This document shows positions 1 through 7,553 of a stretch of 14,157 bases of DNA, one piece after another. The translations under genes and the position numbers were made by a program. Below the pieces are notes generated by a model that was given only the letters and a program-made list of their open reading frames with translations, was not told the DNA's origin and searched no databases. Location of the stretch: the NCBI GenBank assembly GCA_964569715.1, contig CAZMUD010000030.1, positions 1 through 14,157 on the forward strand. The letters are read 5' to 3'. Positions within the stretch are counted from its first letter, which is position 1, and each line of letters starts with the position of its first letter. This DNA comes from CAZMUD01 sp964569715 (GTDB lineage Bacteria; Chloroflexota; Dehalococcoidia; Dehalococcoidales; UBA2162).

Positions 1-1
1 T

Positions 2-934
2 GCTGAGGCTAAGAAAGTAGCCTCAAATCTTATTGGCAGCACCATTCAGGGAAGCATAGTAAGAAGCTTACTGGTTGAAGAAAAGCTAGACATCGCTGAG
101 CAGTTTTATGCCTCGGTAGCCATAGATAGACAAGTCAAGACATACATCGTCTTGGCTTCCACTGAGGGCGGAATTGATATTGAAGAGACTGCTCTAGCCT
201 CCCCAGATAAAATATCAAGGTATTGGGTCGACCCTGACGCTGGCTTCAACCAGCCAGAGGTAATAGAGATGCTAGGCAGGTTCAGCATGAGTAAGGACGA
301 TACCACCAAGGTTGCTTCTATCATCAATACCCTATATGCAGTGTCTATAGACAACGACGCTGAACTGGTTGAGATAAACCCGTTAGCCAAGACAGCCTCA
401 GGCGAATTCATAGCTGCTGATGCCAGAATAATAGTGGATGATAATGCCCTGTTCCGACACCCTGAATTTAAGGATAAAAGCTCAATAAGAGTAGAGGATA
501 CACCTTTAGAAGCTGAGGCTAGAAAGCAAAATTTGCCCTATGTAGACCTACCTGGCGATATAGGCGTTGTCGCCAATGGTGCCGGTCTAGGTATGGCTAC
601 CATAGACCTGGTTCACCATTTTGGTGGCAGACCAGCAAACTTCCTGGATGTAGGTGGCGGTGGCCCTATGGATATTCCAAAAAGGGGATTGATGCTGGTC
701 ATCTCAAAACCAGAGGTAAAGGCGGTACTGATAAATATGCTTGGCGGAATAACCAGGTGTGATATATTCGCCCAGGCAATTATTGAAGCCCTCAATGAAT
801 CCAGTGTAAAAAAGCCGATAGTGGTAAGAATGATGGGGACAAATGAGGCCGAGGGAATCCAAATGCTCAATCAGGCTGGAATCTATACCTACCCCGATAT
901 GGAGAAGGCTGCCGAGGAAGTCTTAAAATTATGA
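2..934 (+). CDS. sucC: Succinate-CoA ligase (ADP-forming) beta subunit, 5'-truncated by the window edge
   Basis: This is the ATP-grasp beta subunit that, with SucD, interconverts succinyl-CoA and succinate with formation of ATP or GTP in the cytoplasm. The frame is open from base 2 to the stop at 932-934, giving 310 visible residues. The family is about 385-400 long, so roughly 75-90 N-terminal residues lie outside the window. Visible family motifs are GGIDIE (visible residues 56-61), EINPL (124-128) whose Asn is a Mg ligand in E. coli SucC, an Asp near 140 for the second Mg ligand, DNALFRHPE (147-155), NGAGL (192-196), NFLDVGGG (213-220) and GGITRCD (248-254). A TTG at 152 could be mistaken for a start, but conserved SucC sequence continues upstream of it. 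The stop overlaps the sucD start as ATGA, so the two are translationally coupled. Identification is firm. Confidence 0.96.
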   Translation, partial: AEAKKVASNLIGSTIQGSIVRSLLVEEKLDIAEQFYASVAIDRQVKTYIVLASTEGGIDIEETALASPDKISRYWVDPDAGFNQPEVIEMLGRFSMSKDDTTKVASIINTLYAVSIDNDAELVEINPLAKTASGEFIAADARIIVDDNALFRHPEFKDKSSIRVEDTPLEAEARKQNLPYVDLPGDIGVVANGAGLGMATIDLVHHFGGRPANFLDVGGGGPMDIPKRGLMLVISKPEVKAVLINMLGGITRCDIFAQAIIEALNESSVKKPIVVRMMGTNEAEGIQMLNQAGIYTYPDMEKAAEEVLKL

Positions 935-1800
935 GTATCATTATAAACGAAGGCGCAAAAGTTATCGTGCAGGGTATAACCGGAAACGAAGGCAGATTCC
1001 ATACAGCCTCAATGTTACGCTACGGGACAAAGGTAGTGGCCGGTGTAACTCCGGGCAGGGGCGGACAACAAGTTGAAGGCCTGCCAGTCTACAACACGGT
1101 TGCTGAGGCAGTCACCAATCACGGTGCCGATACATCCATTATATTCGTTCCAGCCCGATTTACCCGAAATGCTGCTCTTGAAGCCATCAATGCTGGCATA
1201 AAAACACTGGTGGTTATTACTGAAGGTATTCCACAAAGCGATGCTATCGAATTCGTTGCCAGAGCCAGGAAAAAGGGTGATGTCATCATTGTTGGACCCA
1301 ATTGCCCGGGCATAATAAGCCCGGCACACAGGCTAAAGGTTGGCATAATGCCAGACCATATCTTTAGCCCTGGCAGCGTCGGTATTGCTTCCAGAAGTGG
1401 CACTTTAACCTACGAGATTGCCTGGCACATTAGCCACGCTGGCTTGGGTCAAAGCACATGTGTAGGCATGGGTGGAGATGCTATTATCGGGTTAGATTTC
1501 ATTAGACTCCTTGAGATGCTCAAGGATGATGAAGAAAGTAAAGGCGTGGTTCTGATAGGCGAAGTGGGCGGTAATGCTGAGGAACTAGCTGCCCAATACA
1601 TTGCTGAAACAAATTATCCCAAGCCGGTGGCAGCCTATATTGCCGGAAGATTAGCCCCACCAGGAAAACGTATGGGGCACGCCGGAGCAATAATAATGGG
1701 CAGTGCCGGAACAGCAAAATCTAAAATTGATGCCTTCACCAGAGCCGGGGTACCTGTAGCTGAGAAACCAAGTGATATAGCCAAACTACTGAGCACATAG
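931..1800 (+). CDS. sucD: Succinate-CoA ligase alpha subunit
   Basis: This is the CoA-binding, phosphohistidine-carrying subunit of succinyl-CoA synthetase. At 289 residues it matches the E. coli length. The N-terminal Rossmann-type CoA-binding domain shows GITGNEGRFHT (residues 15-25) and VTPGRGG (39-45). VGPNCPGIISP (121-131) is the usual second nucleotide/CoA segment. The phosphorylated active-site histidine is His250 in GKRMGHAGAI (245-254). The start is the ATG inside the ATGA overlap with sucC, with a GAGGA about 12 nt upstream inside sucC; the N-terminus MSIIIN matches the family. It forms a two-gene unit with sucC. A 74-bp gap follows before the next gene, so transcription may or may not continue. 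Nothing in the sequence looks broken. Confidence 0.97.
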   Translation: MSIIINEGAKVIVQGITGNEGRFHTASMLRYGTKVVAGVTPGRGGQQVEGLPVYNTVAEAVTNHGADTSIIFVPARFTRNAALEAINAGIKTLVVITEGIPQSDAIEFVARARKKGDVIIVGPNCPGIISPAHRLKVGIMPDHIFSPGSVGIASRSGTLTYEIAWHISHAGLGQSTCVGMGGDAIIGLDFIRLLEMLKDDEESKGVVLIGEVGGNAEELAAQYIAETNYPKPVAAYIAGRLAPPGKRMGHAGAIIMGSAGTAKSKIDAFTRAGVPVAEKPSDIAKLLST

Positions 1801-1813
1801 TATATGATTGCCC

Positions 1814-1836
1814 TCCGTAAGCGAGGTAGCTACGGA
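1814..1836. other. Short inverted repeat between sucD and the Ldh2-family gene
   Basis: TCCGTA at 1814-1819 is complementary to TACGGA at 1831-1836. If one A is bulged, the stem extends by GC pairs to about 8 bp around a small loop. It lies in the 74-bp gap after sucD. No run of T follows, so it is not a convincing intrinsic terminator. It may be an attenuator-type hairpin or chance. Confidence 0.2.
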
Positions 1837-1874
1837 AATTATCGCAGGAGAGAATCTTATTAACCGGGGGAAAT

Positions 1875-2957
1875 ATGGCAGAATATATCAGGCTAAAGGT
1901 TGATGCTCTTCGAGAGTTCACTATCAATGTATTTAATAAACTTGGTGTCCCGCTTGCGGATGCAGAAATAGTGGCCGAGATACTAACAGCTGCTGACCAA
2001 AGGGGTATAGGCTCCCACGGTCTCCAGAGGCTTAGTAGATATGTGAACGGATTGAAAACAGGGGTAATGAAGCCAATTACAGATATAAAGGTTTTGAAAG
2101 AAACGCCAAATACACTTCTTATCTCAGCTGGAGATGGGCTCGGTCAAGTTGCAGGCTACAATGCTATGAAACTTGTTATAGATAAGGCGCTTAAAAATAA
2201 TGTTGCCTTTGCCGCAGTCCGTGATTCTAATCACTACGGGATTGCCGGGTATTATTCAATGATGGCACTCAAGCACGACCTTATCGGGTTTTCGACAACA
2301 AATGCTGCGATACTTGTGGTACCAACCTATGGCAGAAATGCAGTAATGGGGACAAACCCTATTTCCATTGCTGTTCCTGCGGGTAAAGAGCGACCCTTTG
2401 TATTGGATATGGCAACCTCAACTGTTCCAAGGGGCAAACTTGAGGTCTATGAGCGTGAAGGTAAAACGATGCCAATTACCTGGGCAACAGATGAGCTAGG
2501 AAATCCAACACAGGATATATCAAGGGTACTGGCGAACTTGCTTGATAAGAAGGGCGGTGGACTGTTACCGCTTGGCGGCGCAGAAGAAGAAGGTGGTGGT
2601 CACAAAGGATATGGATTATGTCTTACTATGGATATATTATCGGGATTGCTCTCAGGTAGCGTATTTGGGCCCAATCTCTATGCTAAGAAAGATGTGCCCG
2701 CCAAGGTATCTCACCTCTTTGGTGCCATAAAGATAGATGCATTCATTGAGCCAGCCCTGTTTAAGAGCATGATGGATGAGTATATAAATATACTTAAGAA
2801 TTCAGAAAAGGCAGTTGGCAAGGACAGAATATTTATCCATGGGGAGAAAGAATTCGAGCTTTATGAACAACAAAAAGAAGAGGTAGGTATTTACTACAAG
2901 GTAGTTGAGGAACTGAGAAAGATTGGAGAAGAATTCGGTGTAAAAGCACCATTTTAA
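1875..2957 (+). CDS. Malate/L-lactate dehydrogenase family (Ldh2-type) NAD(P)-dependent oxidoreductase
   Basis: This 360-residue protein belongs to the Ldh2/malate dehydrogenase family (Pfam Ldh_2), whose members oxidise malate, lactate, sulfolactate or ureidoglycolate with NAD(P)+. It is not the classical Rossmann MDH/LDH. Family hallmarks are RGIGSHG (residues 43-49, His48), DSNHYGIAGYY (117-127, His120, the likely catalytic-site histidines), GTNPISIAVPA (159-169), VLDMATS (176-182) with RGK after it, and GGHKGYGL (241-248). Length is normal and no frame break is seen. The ATG at 1875 has a GGGGGA about 3 nt upstream. Context with malic enzyme, fumarase and succinyl-CoA ligase makes malate a plausible substrate. 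The following LutA/LutB-like pair makes lactate or another 2-hydroxyacid equally possible. Substrate cannot be decided from sequence. Confidence 0.88.
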   Translation: MAEYIRLKVDALREFTINVFNKLGVPLADAEIVAEILTAADQRGIGSHGLQRLSRYVNGLKTGVMKPITDIKVLKETPNTLLISAGDGLGQVAGYNAMKLVIDKALKNNVAFAAVRDSNHYGIAGYYSMMALKHDLIGFSTTNAAILVVPTYGRNAVMGTNPISIAVPAGKERPFVLDMATSTVPRGKLEVYEREGKTMPITWATDELGNPTQDISRVLANLLDKKGGGLLPLGGAEEEGGGHKGYGLCLTMDILSGLLSGSVFGPNLYAKKDVPAKVSHLFGAIKIDAFIEPALFKSMMDEYINILKNSEKAVGKDRIFIHGEKEFELYEQQKEEVGIYYKVVEELRKIGEEFGVKAPF

Positions 2958-3016
2958 GAGTAAGCCCTATCGGGGAATAATCCTCAAACTGAAGAAGGTG
3001 AAAGTAGAAATATAAG

Positions 3017-4030
3017 ATGAATAAGGAATCGAGAAGACTAATTCCTCCCGGATTAAGTTACCTCGCCGATAACATTACCTCCAAGGATAATCTATTAGGC
3101 ACCTCCAAGGGCGCAGGAGCCAAGTGGGCTGAAGACCTCCGTCTTCCTAAAGAGATGGAGACTATATTTTTTGCTGGATGCGGATATCAGTATAACAGCC
3201 AGCTAGAATCCTTGATGTCTCTAATACGAAAGATAGATAAAAGCGCTATTAGCACCGAACGAACCATGAGCCTGGCCCGTTTTCAGAAGAAGCTTGGGGT
3301 TGATGCTGCCGGAATATACCGCAGGGTAATGGCCAGAGGTAGTAACGCTGATGCCCAACCGCTGAGGGATGCGGTGAAGGTGCTGGATAGTCTTGGAGTG
3401 AAGTTTGGCTATCTTGCTGATGAGGAGCCATGCTGTGGGGGACTCCTGCACTACATTGGATTGCACGAGGAATTTGCCAAACATGCTCAGGAGGTATATA
3501 ACAGGCTAAAATCCATGGGGGTAAAGCAAATTATTGGTATTATTCCTTCGTGCACCTATACTCTCCGTAATCTAATCCCTAACAGCATCGACAGGCACGA
3601 CTTAGAGGTCAAGCATTTCTGTGAGGTGGTCGCAGAGAGTATCTCGTCCCTAGAGCTGCGTTTCCCCAGGGAAGTTAAGGTTACCTATCATGACCCATGT
3701 CAGCTGGCACGCTATCTGGGACTGATAGACGAACCGCGCCAGATATTAAGAGCTATCAAGGGTATCGAGCTGGTGGAAACTGAGTGGACCAGGGGGGAGT
3801 GGGCAACATGCTGCGGGGGTGGAGGGGGATTTGAGGCAGTCTTCCCCGAGTTAAGCCAGATTCTGGCAGTGAACCGGGCAAAGGAGCTGGTTGAGACTGG
3901 AGCCGAGATTATTGTTACTCACTGCCCGGGGTGTATTATGCAGCTAAAGGCTGGGCTCAAGGAACTGAAAACCAACGGCGTGGAAGTCCTTGACTTGACT
4001 CAAATCTTAGCCATGGCTATGGGGGTATAA
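3017..4030 (+). CDS. CCG-domain (HdrB/LutA/GlpC-type) Fe-S oxidoreductase subunit
   Basis: This cytoplasmic redox protein has two cysteine-rich CCG domains, as in HdrB/HdrD, GlpC and LutA. In HdrB such domains hold noncubane [4Fe-4S] clusters that cleave disulfides; in LutA they serve lactate oxidation. Domain 1 covers about residues 48-185: AGCG at 53-56, CCGG at 139-142, Cys179. Domain 2 covers about 222-330: HDPCQ at 225-229, CCGGGGG at 265-271, and HCPGC with Cys303 and Cys306. The first 45 residues resemble the linker that follows the ferredoxin domain in GlpC/HdrD-like proteins, but no ferredoxin domain is encoded. An in-frame stop at 3005-3007 rules out an upstream extension in this frame. 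At 337 residues it is longer than typical LutA (about 240). The ribosome site is weak (AAGGTGA about 15 nt upstream). The LUD/ferredoxin gene follows 5 bp later, so the two probably form one complex. Specific substrate is unknown. Confidence 0.85.
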   Translation: MNKESRRLIPPGLSYLADNITSKDNLLGTSKGAGAKWAEDLRLPKEMETIFFAGCGYQYNSQLESLMSLIRKIDKSAISTERTMSLARFQKKLGVDAAGIYRRVMARGSNADAQPLRDAVKVLDSLGVKFGYLADEEPCCGGLLHYIGLHEEFAKHAQEVYNRLKSMGVKQIIGIIPSCTYTLRNLIPNSIDRHDLEVKHFCEVVAESISSLELRFPREVKVTYHDPCQLARYLGLIDEPRQILRAIKGIELVETEWTRGEWATCCGGGGGFEAVFPELSQILAVNRAKELVETGAEIIVTHCPGCIMQLKAGLKELKTNGVEVLDLTQILAMAMGV

Positions 4031-4035
4031 GGAAG

Positions 4036-5256
4036 ATGTCTATCTTTACCGAATACAAGAAAGAAATAATGGATGCCGCCCATAATGAACGGATAAGAAC
4101 TGCTCTAACCCGGGCAATTAGGACTTATAGGGCAAATATCAATAAGGCCTTGAAGAAATACCCTCATACTATTAAGATGGCAGAGGAAGTTAAGGAGATA
4201 AAGGAGAAATCCGTCAATCAGATGGAGAAACTTGTCCAGGAGGCATGTGAAGTTATCGAGGATAACAAGGGGAAAGCTTATATCGCCAAAACAGCCGATG
4301 AGGCACTGAAAATCATCGGGAACCTGGTAGGGAAGGATAAGCTGATTGTCAAGGGCAAAAGCATGACCGGGGAGGAGATTGGGCTAAGGGAGCACTTAGA
4401 AGAACTAGGTAATGAGGTTTACGAAACCGATACGGGGGAGTTCATCATCCAAAAACTGGGTTCAAGGCCAATGCATATCCTCGCACCAGCAATTCACGTC
4501 CCCAGAGAGGATGTTGCCCAGCTCTTCTCCAAGCTTACAGGAGAAGAGCTCCCACCAGATGATATTGGGAGATTGGTAGCCACCGCTAGGAAGCTACTCA
4601 GGGAGAAATACTTCCAGGCAGACATTGGTATGAGCGGTGCTAACGTGGTGGCGGCTGATACAGGAGCGTTATTCCTTATTGAGAATGAGGGGAACATTCG
4701 CCTAGCTACTAGTGCACCACCAGTTCACATTGCCCTTGTTGGTATGGAGAAACTAGTCCCAACTTTTAATGATGCGTGCAAGGTTGCCGAGGTAACCTGG
4801 AGATATGCCAATTATACTATTCCCCAATATGTAAGTGTGTTGTCTGGCCCGAGTGCCACCGGTGATATTGAGAAGGTAATTACCTATGGAGCTCATGGTC
4901 CCAGAGAATTCCACGTCATCTTTATGGATGACGGGAGGACTAAACTAGCCAAGCACCCCATACTACGCCAGGCATTGTATTGCCTGAGATGTGGTGGGTG
5001 TCTTTATGAGTGTCCCGTTTTTGCTGTAACCGCCGGGCACTTTGGTGACAAGTATTTTGCTGGTATTGGCGCTATCTGGGCAGCAATGATTAGCCAGAAT
5101 ATAGAGAAGGCAGCTTCAATGGCTTACACCTGCCTAACCTGTGGCCGGTGTAAGGTAAGGTGCCCTATGAAGATTGACACACCAGCAATGATAGTTGAGC
5201 TTAGAAAATTGATAGCGGAGGGTGACCACTTAAGCCAACCTGATTTGGCATTGTAG
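4036..5256 (+). CDS. LUD-domain protein with C-terminal 2x[4Fe-4S] ferredoxin domain (LutB/YkgF-like)
   Basis: This 406-residue protein has a LUD domain (about residues 55-305) followed by a ferredoxin module. LUD signatures are TDTGEFI (131-137), HILAPAIH (147-154), GMSGANVVAADTG (198-210), NEGNIR (217-222), GMEKLVPT (236-243) and GAHGP (285-289). The ferredoxin module has two full CxxCxxCxxxCP motifs at Cys316/319/322/326 and Cys366/369/372/376. In Bacillus-type systems LutB acts with LutA and LutC in L-lactate oxidation; here LutC is absent. The protein is shorter than classical LutB (about 470), lacking most of the C-terminal extension. AAGGA (4029-4033) overlapping the previous stop is a good ribosome site for the ATG at 4036. 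Other homologues of this CCG plus LUD pair in anaerobes have no assigned substrate, so a general electron-transfer role is also possible. Confidence 0.88.
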   Translation: MSIFTEYKKEIMDAAHNERIRTALTRAIRTYRANINKALKKYPHTIKMAEEVKEIKEKSVNQMEKLVQEACEVIEDNKGKAYIAKTADEALKIIGNLVGKDKLIVKGKSMTGEEIGLREHLEELGNEVYETDTGEFIIQKLGSRPMHILAPAIHVPREDVAQLFSKLTGEELPPDDIGRLVATARKLLREKYFQADIGMSGANVVAADTGALFLIENEGNIRLATSAPPVHIALVGMEKLVPTFNDACKVAEVTWRYANYTIPQYVSVLSGPSATGDIEKVITYGAHGPREFHVIFMDDGRTKLAKHPILRQALYCLRCGGCLYECPVFAVTAGHFGDKYFAGIGAIWAAMISQNIEKAASMAYTCLTCGRCKVRCPMKIDTPAMIVELRKLIAEGDHLSQPDLAL

Positions 5257-5292
5257 AGTCAGGCTTTAAATACTAGCCCGAAGAGGTGTGTT

Positions 5293-6648
5293 ATGTCAGA
5301 GAAGATAACTACAGAGGAGCTCTTGGCAAAAGCCCGCAAACCGGCAGAGGATGCTATGAGGCTCCATCCATTTTACCGTGGCAAGATGCAGACCATGCCT
5401 AAATGTGTGGTTCGTGACTTCAGTGACTTCGCCATTTGGTATACACCGGGTGTAGCTGACCCCTGCCGGGCTATTCAGGCAGACAAGGAAAAGGTCTACG
5501 AGTTCACCAACAAGTGGAACACCGTAGCTGTGGTCTCCGATGGCACTAGGGTTCTAGGATTAGGTGACATTGGTCCTGAAGCCGGCCTGCCGGTAATGGA
5601 AGGTAAGGCATTGCTCTTCAAATACTTAGGTGGAGTGGATGCAGTACCTATATGTCTGGATACTAAAGACCCTGATGAGATTATCCAGGCAGTGAAATGG
5701 CTACAGCCTTCCTTCGGTGGCATCAATCTGGAGGATATCTCCAGTCCCAAATGCTTTTACATCCTTGACCGACTAAGAGCAGAAGCACAAATTCCGGTGT
5801 GGCACGATGACCAGCAGGGAACAGCCACTATTAACCTGGCTGGGTTAATCAATGCCCTAAAGGTTGTCGGCAAGAAGAAGGAAGATGTTAAGCTGGCTAT
5901 TATTGGCATTGGTGCTGCTAATACTGCTGTTCTGAGGCTGCTTTTTATTGACGGCTTTAAGCCAGCAAACACTTTAATTGTAGATAGTAAAGCCATCCTC
6001 CATACCGGCAGAACTGACCTCGAGGAGAAACAAAAGGAGAACCCATATAAGTGGGACCTGTGTCAGAGAACCAATCCAGAGAAGAGAAGCGGTGGGATAG
6101 CTGAAGCCCTAAAGGGGGCTGATGTCTGTATCTCACTTGCCAAGTCAGGACCGGGGGTAATCCTGCCGGAATGGGTCAAAGGCATGGCTAAAGATGCCAT
6201 AATTTTTGCCTGTGCCAATCCCATCCCGGAAATCTGGCCGTGGGAAGCTAAAGAGGCTGGAGCTAAGATTGTGGTTACCGGCAGGTCAGATTTCCCCAAT
6301 CAGATAAATAACTCCATCGTCTTCCCCTCTATCTTCCGCGGCACTCTAGATGTTAAAGCCAGAACCATCACCAGTGAGATGTGCATTACTGCTGCCTATG
6401 AGCTGGCTAAATGTGCTGAAGACCGGGGCATAAGTGAAGAATATATCATTTCCACTATGGGAGAATGGGAAGTTTATATAAGGGTGGCAGTGGCTGTAGG
6501 ACTCAAGGCTATCGAGCAGGGGGTAGCCCGAGAAAAAGCAAGCCGTGAAGAGCTGACCGAACGAGCAGAGAAGATGATTAGAGAAGCCAGAGAAACAACC
6601 GCCCTTCTGATGAAGGAGGGCTATATCCCGCCAGCACCTGGAGATTAA
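5293..6648 (+). CDS. Malic enzyme, short bacterial type, probably NAD-dependent
   Basis: This enzyme oxidatively decarboxylates malate to pyruvate and CO2 with NAD(P)H formation, or runs in reverse as a malate source. At 451 residues it is the short form with malic N and NAD-binding C domains and no phosphotransacetylase extension. Catalytic and binding features are YTPGVA (residues 50-55, Tyr50), SDGTRVLGLGDIG (82-94), EGKALLFK (103-110, Lys105), NLEDIS (145-150, metal ligands Glu147/Asp148), HDDQQGTA (171-178, metal Asp172), the dinucleotide motif GIGAAN (205-210), ANPIPEI (308-314) and NQINN (336-340). An Asp231 at the end of the second Rossmann strand suggests NAD rather than NADP; this is inference. 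GAGGTG (5283-5288) precedes the ATG. A 44-bp gap to fumarase alpha follows. Confidence 0.94.
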   Translation: MSEKITTEELLAKARKPAEDAMRLHPFYRGKMQTMPKCVVRDFSDFAIWYTPGVADPCRAIQADKEKVYEFTNKWNTVAVVSDGTRVLGLGDIGPEAGLPVMEGKALLFKYLGGVDAVPICLDTKDPDEIIQAVKWLQPSFGGINLEDISSPKCFYILDRLRAEAQIPVWHDDQQGTATINLAGLINALKVVGKKKEDVKLAIIGIGAANTAVLRLLFIDGFKPANTLIVDSKAILHTGRTDLEEKQKENPYKWDLCQRTNPEKRSGGIAEALKGADVCISLAKSGPGVILPEWVKGMAKDAIIFACANPIPEIWPWEAKEAGAKIVVTGRSDFPNQINNSIVFPSIFRGTLDVKARTITSEMCITAAYELAKCAEDRGISEEYIISTMGEWEVYIRVAVAVGLKAIEQGVAREKASREELTERAEKMIREARETTALLMKEGYIPPAPGD

Positions 6649-6652
6649 TTAT

Positions 6653-6658
6653 TATAAT
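6653..6658 (+). promoter_or_regulatory. Candidate -10 box before the fumarase operon
   Basis: A perfect TATAAT lies in the 44-bp gap between the malic enzyme and fumarase alpha genes, 35 nt before the latter's ATG. At 17 nt spacing the upstream hexamer (6630-6635) does not resemble TTGACA. The region is locally AT-rich, so chance is quite possible. Confidence 0.22.
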
Positions 6659-6692
6659 AGCTATCTCTTCTGTAGAAAGGAACCCAGCCGAA

Positions 6693-7538
6693 ATGAGGAA
6701 CATAGATTGTAAGCAGATAACCGAAACCATATCCAATCTATTCCAAGAGGCTTGTGTCTATCTTCCTGAAGATGTGCTGGCCGCTATTAAACGAGCCAGA
6801 GAGAGCGAGGAATCCCCGGTAGCTCAAGATGTGCTGGATAGGATACTGGAGAACACTGAAATCGCCTCTAAAGAAAAAATTCCTCTGTGCCAAGACACCG
6901 GCACGGCGGTGGTTTTGTTGGAGTTAGGTCAGGAAGTGCACATAACTGGTGGTGACCTTAACTCAGCGATAAATGAAGGAGTACGCCAAGGATACGATAA
7001 AGGCTATTTGCGCAAATCTATGGTGCGCCAGCCTTTTTCCGCCAGAGTAAATACTAAAGATAACACACCAGCCATCATTTACACCGATATAGTCCCTGGC
7101 GATAAGCTCAAGATTATAGTAATGCCTAAGGGCGGTGGCGCCGAAAACATGACTCGCCTGGCTATGTTATCACCGGCGCAGGGACGTCAAGGGGTAATAG
7201 ATTTTGTCGTCAACGCTGTTGATGAGGCTGGTAGCAATCCCTGCCCCCCGGTTATTGTTGGGGTAGGCATAGGCGGAACTGCCGAACAAACTTTAATGCT
7301 GGCTAAGAAAGCACTACTGCGCAAGGTAGGCGAGTCCAACCCAGAGACTGAATTTGCCGAGCTAGAAAGGGAAATTTTGCAACGAATCAATAACCTAGGC
7401 ATTGGACCAATGGGATATGGCGGTAGAGTGACTGCCCTGGCAGTTCACGTTGAGGTTCTCCCTGCCCATATTGCCAGCTTGCCAGTAGCAACTAACCTGC
7501 AATGTCACAGTGCTCGGCACAAAGAAACAATCCTTTAG
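6693..7538 (+). CDS. Class I fumarate hydratase (or tartrate dehydratase-type) alpha subunit
   Basis: This is the N-terminal-type subunit of the [4Fe-4S] class I fumarase, which interconverts fumarate and malate. It is 281 residues, normal for the free alpha subunit (TtdA/FumA N-terminal family). The three cluster cysteines fall in PLCQDTG (Cys66), NPCPP (Cys184) and LQCHSARH (Cys271). KGGGAEN (146-152), VGVGIGG (190-196) and NLGIGPMGYGG (234-244) are family motifs. AAAGGA lies about 11 nt upstream of the ATG at 6693. It heads a run of seven genes ending with nadB. Its beta partner is not the next gene but lies 4.07 kb downstream at 11605, an unusual separation. Tartrate dehydratase is the alternative within the family; the fumarate-related neighbours favour fumarase. 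Confidence 0.95.
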   Translation: MRNIDCKQITETISNLFQEACVYLPEDVLAAIKRARESEESPVAQDVLDRILENTEIASKEKIPLCQDTGTAVVLLELGQEVHITGGDLNSAINEGVRQGYDKGYLRKSMVRQPFSARVNTKDNTPAIIYTDIVPGDKLKIIVMPKGGGAENMTRLAMLSPAQGRQGVIDFVVNAVDEAGSNPCPPVIVGVGIGGTAEQTLMLAKKALLRKVGESNPETEFAELEREILQRINNLGIGPMGYGGRVTALAVHVEVLPAHIASLPVATNLQCHSARHKETIL

Positions 7539-7553
7539 ATTAGGGGCTAAAAA

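Noticed and set aside
152..934. A shorter sucC reading frame starting at TTG 152
   Set aside because: SucC-like sequence continues in frame back to base 2, so the gene is cut by the window edge and does not start there.
1814..1836. Intrinsic terminator after sucD
   Set aside because: The inverted repeat is short, has a bulge, and is not followed by a T-run.
2542..2730. A 62-residue plus-strand frame inside the Ldh2-family gene, as a possible frameshift remnant
   Set aside because: The main frame is complete with all family motifs through this region, so the second frame is a shadow.
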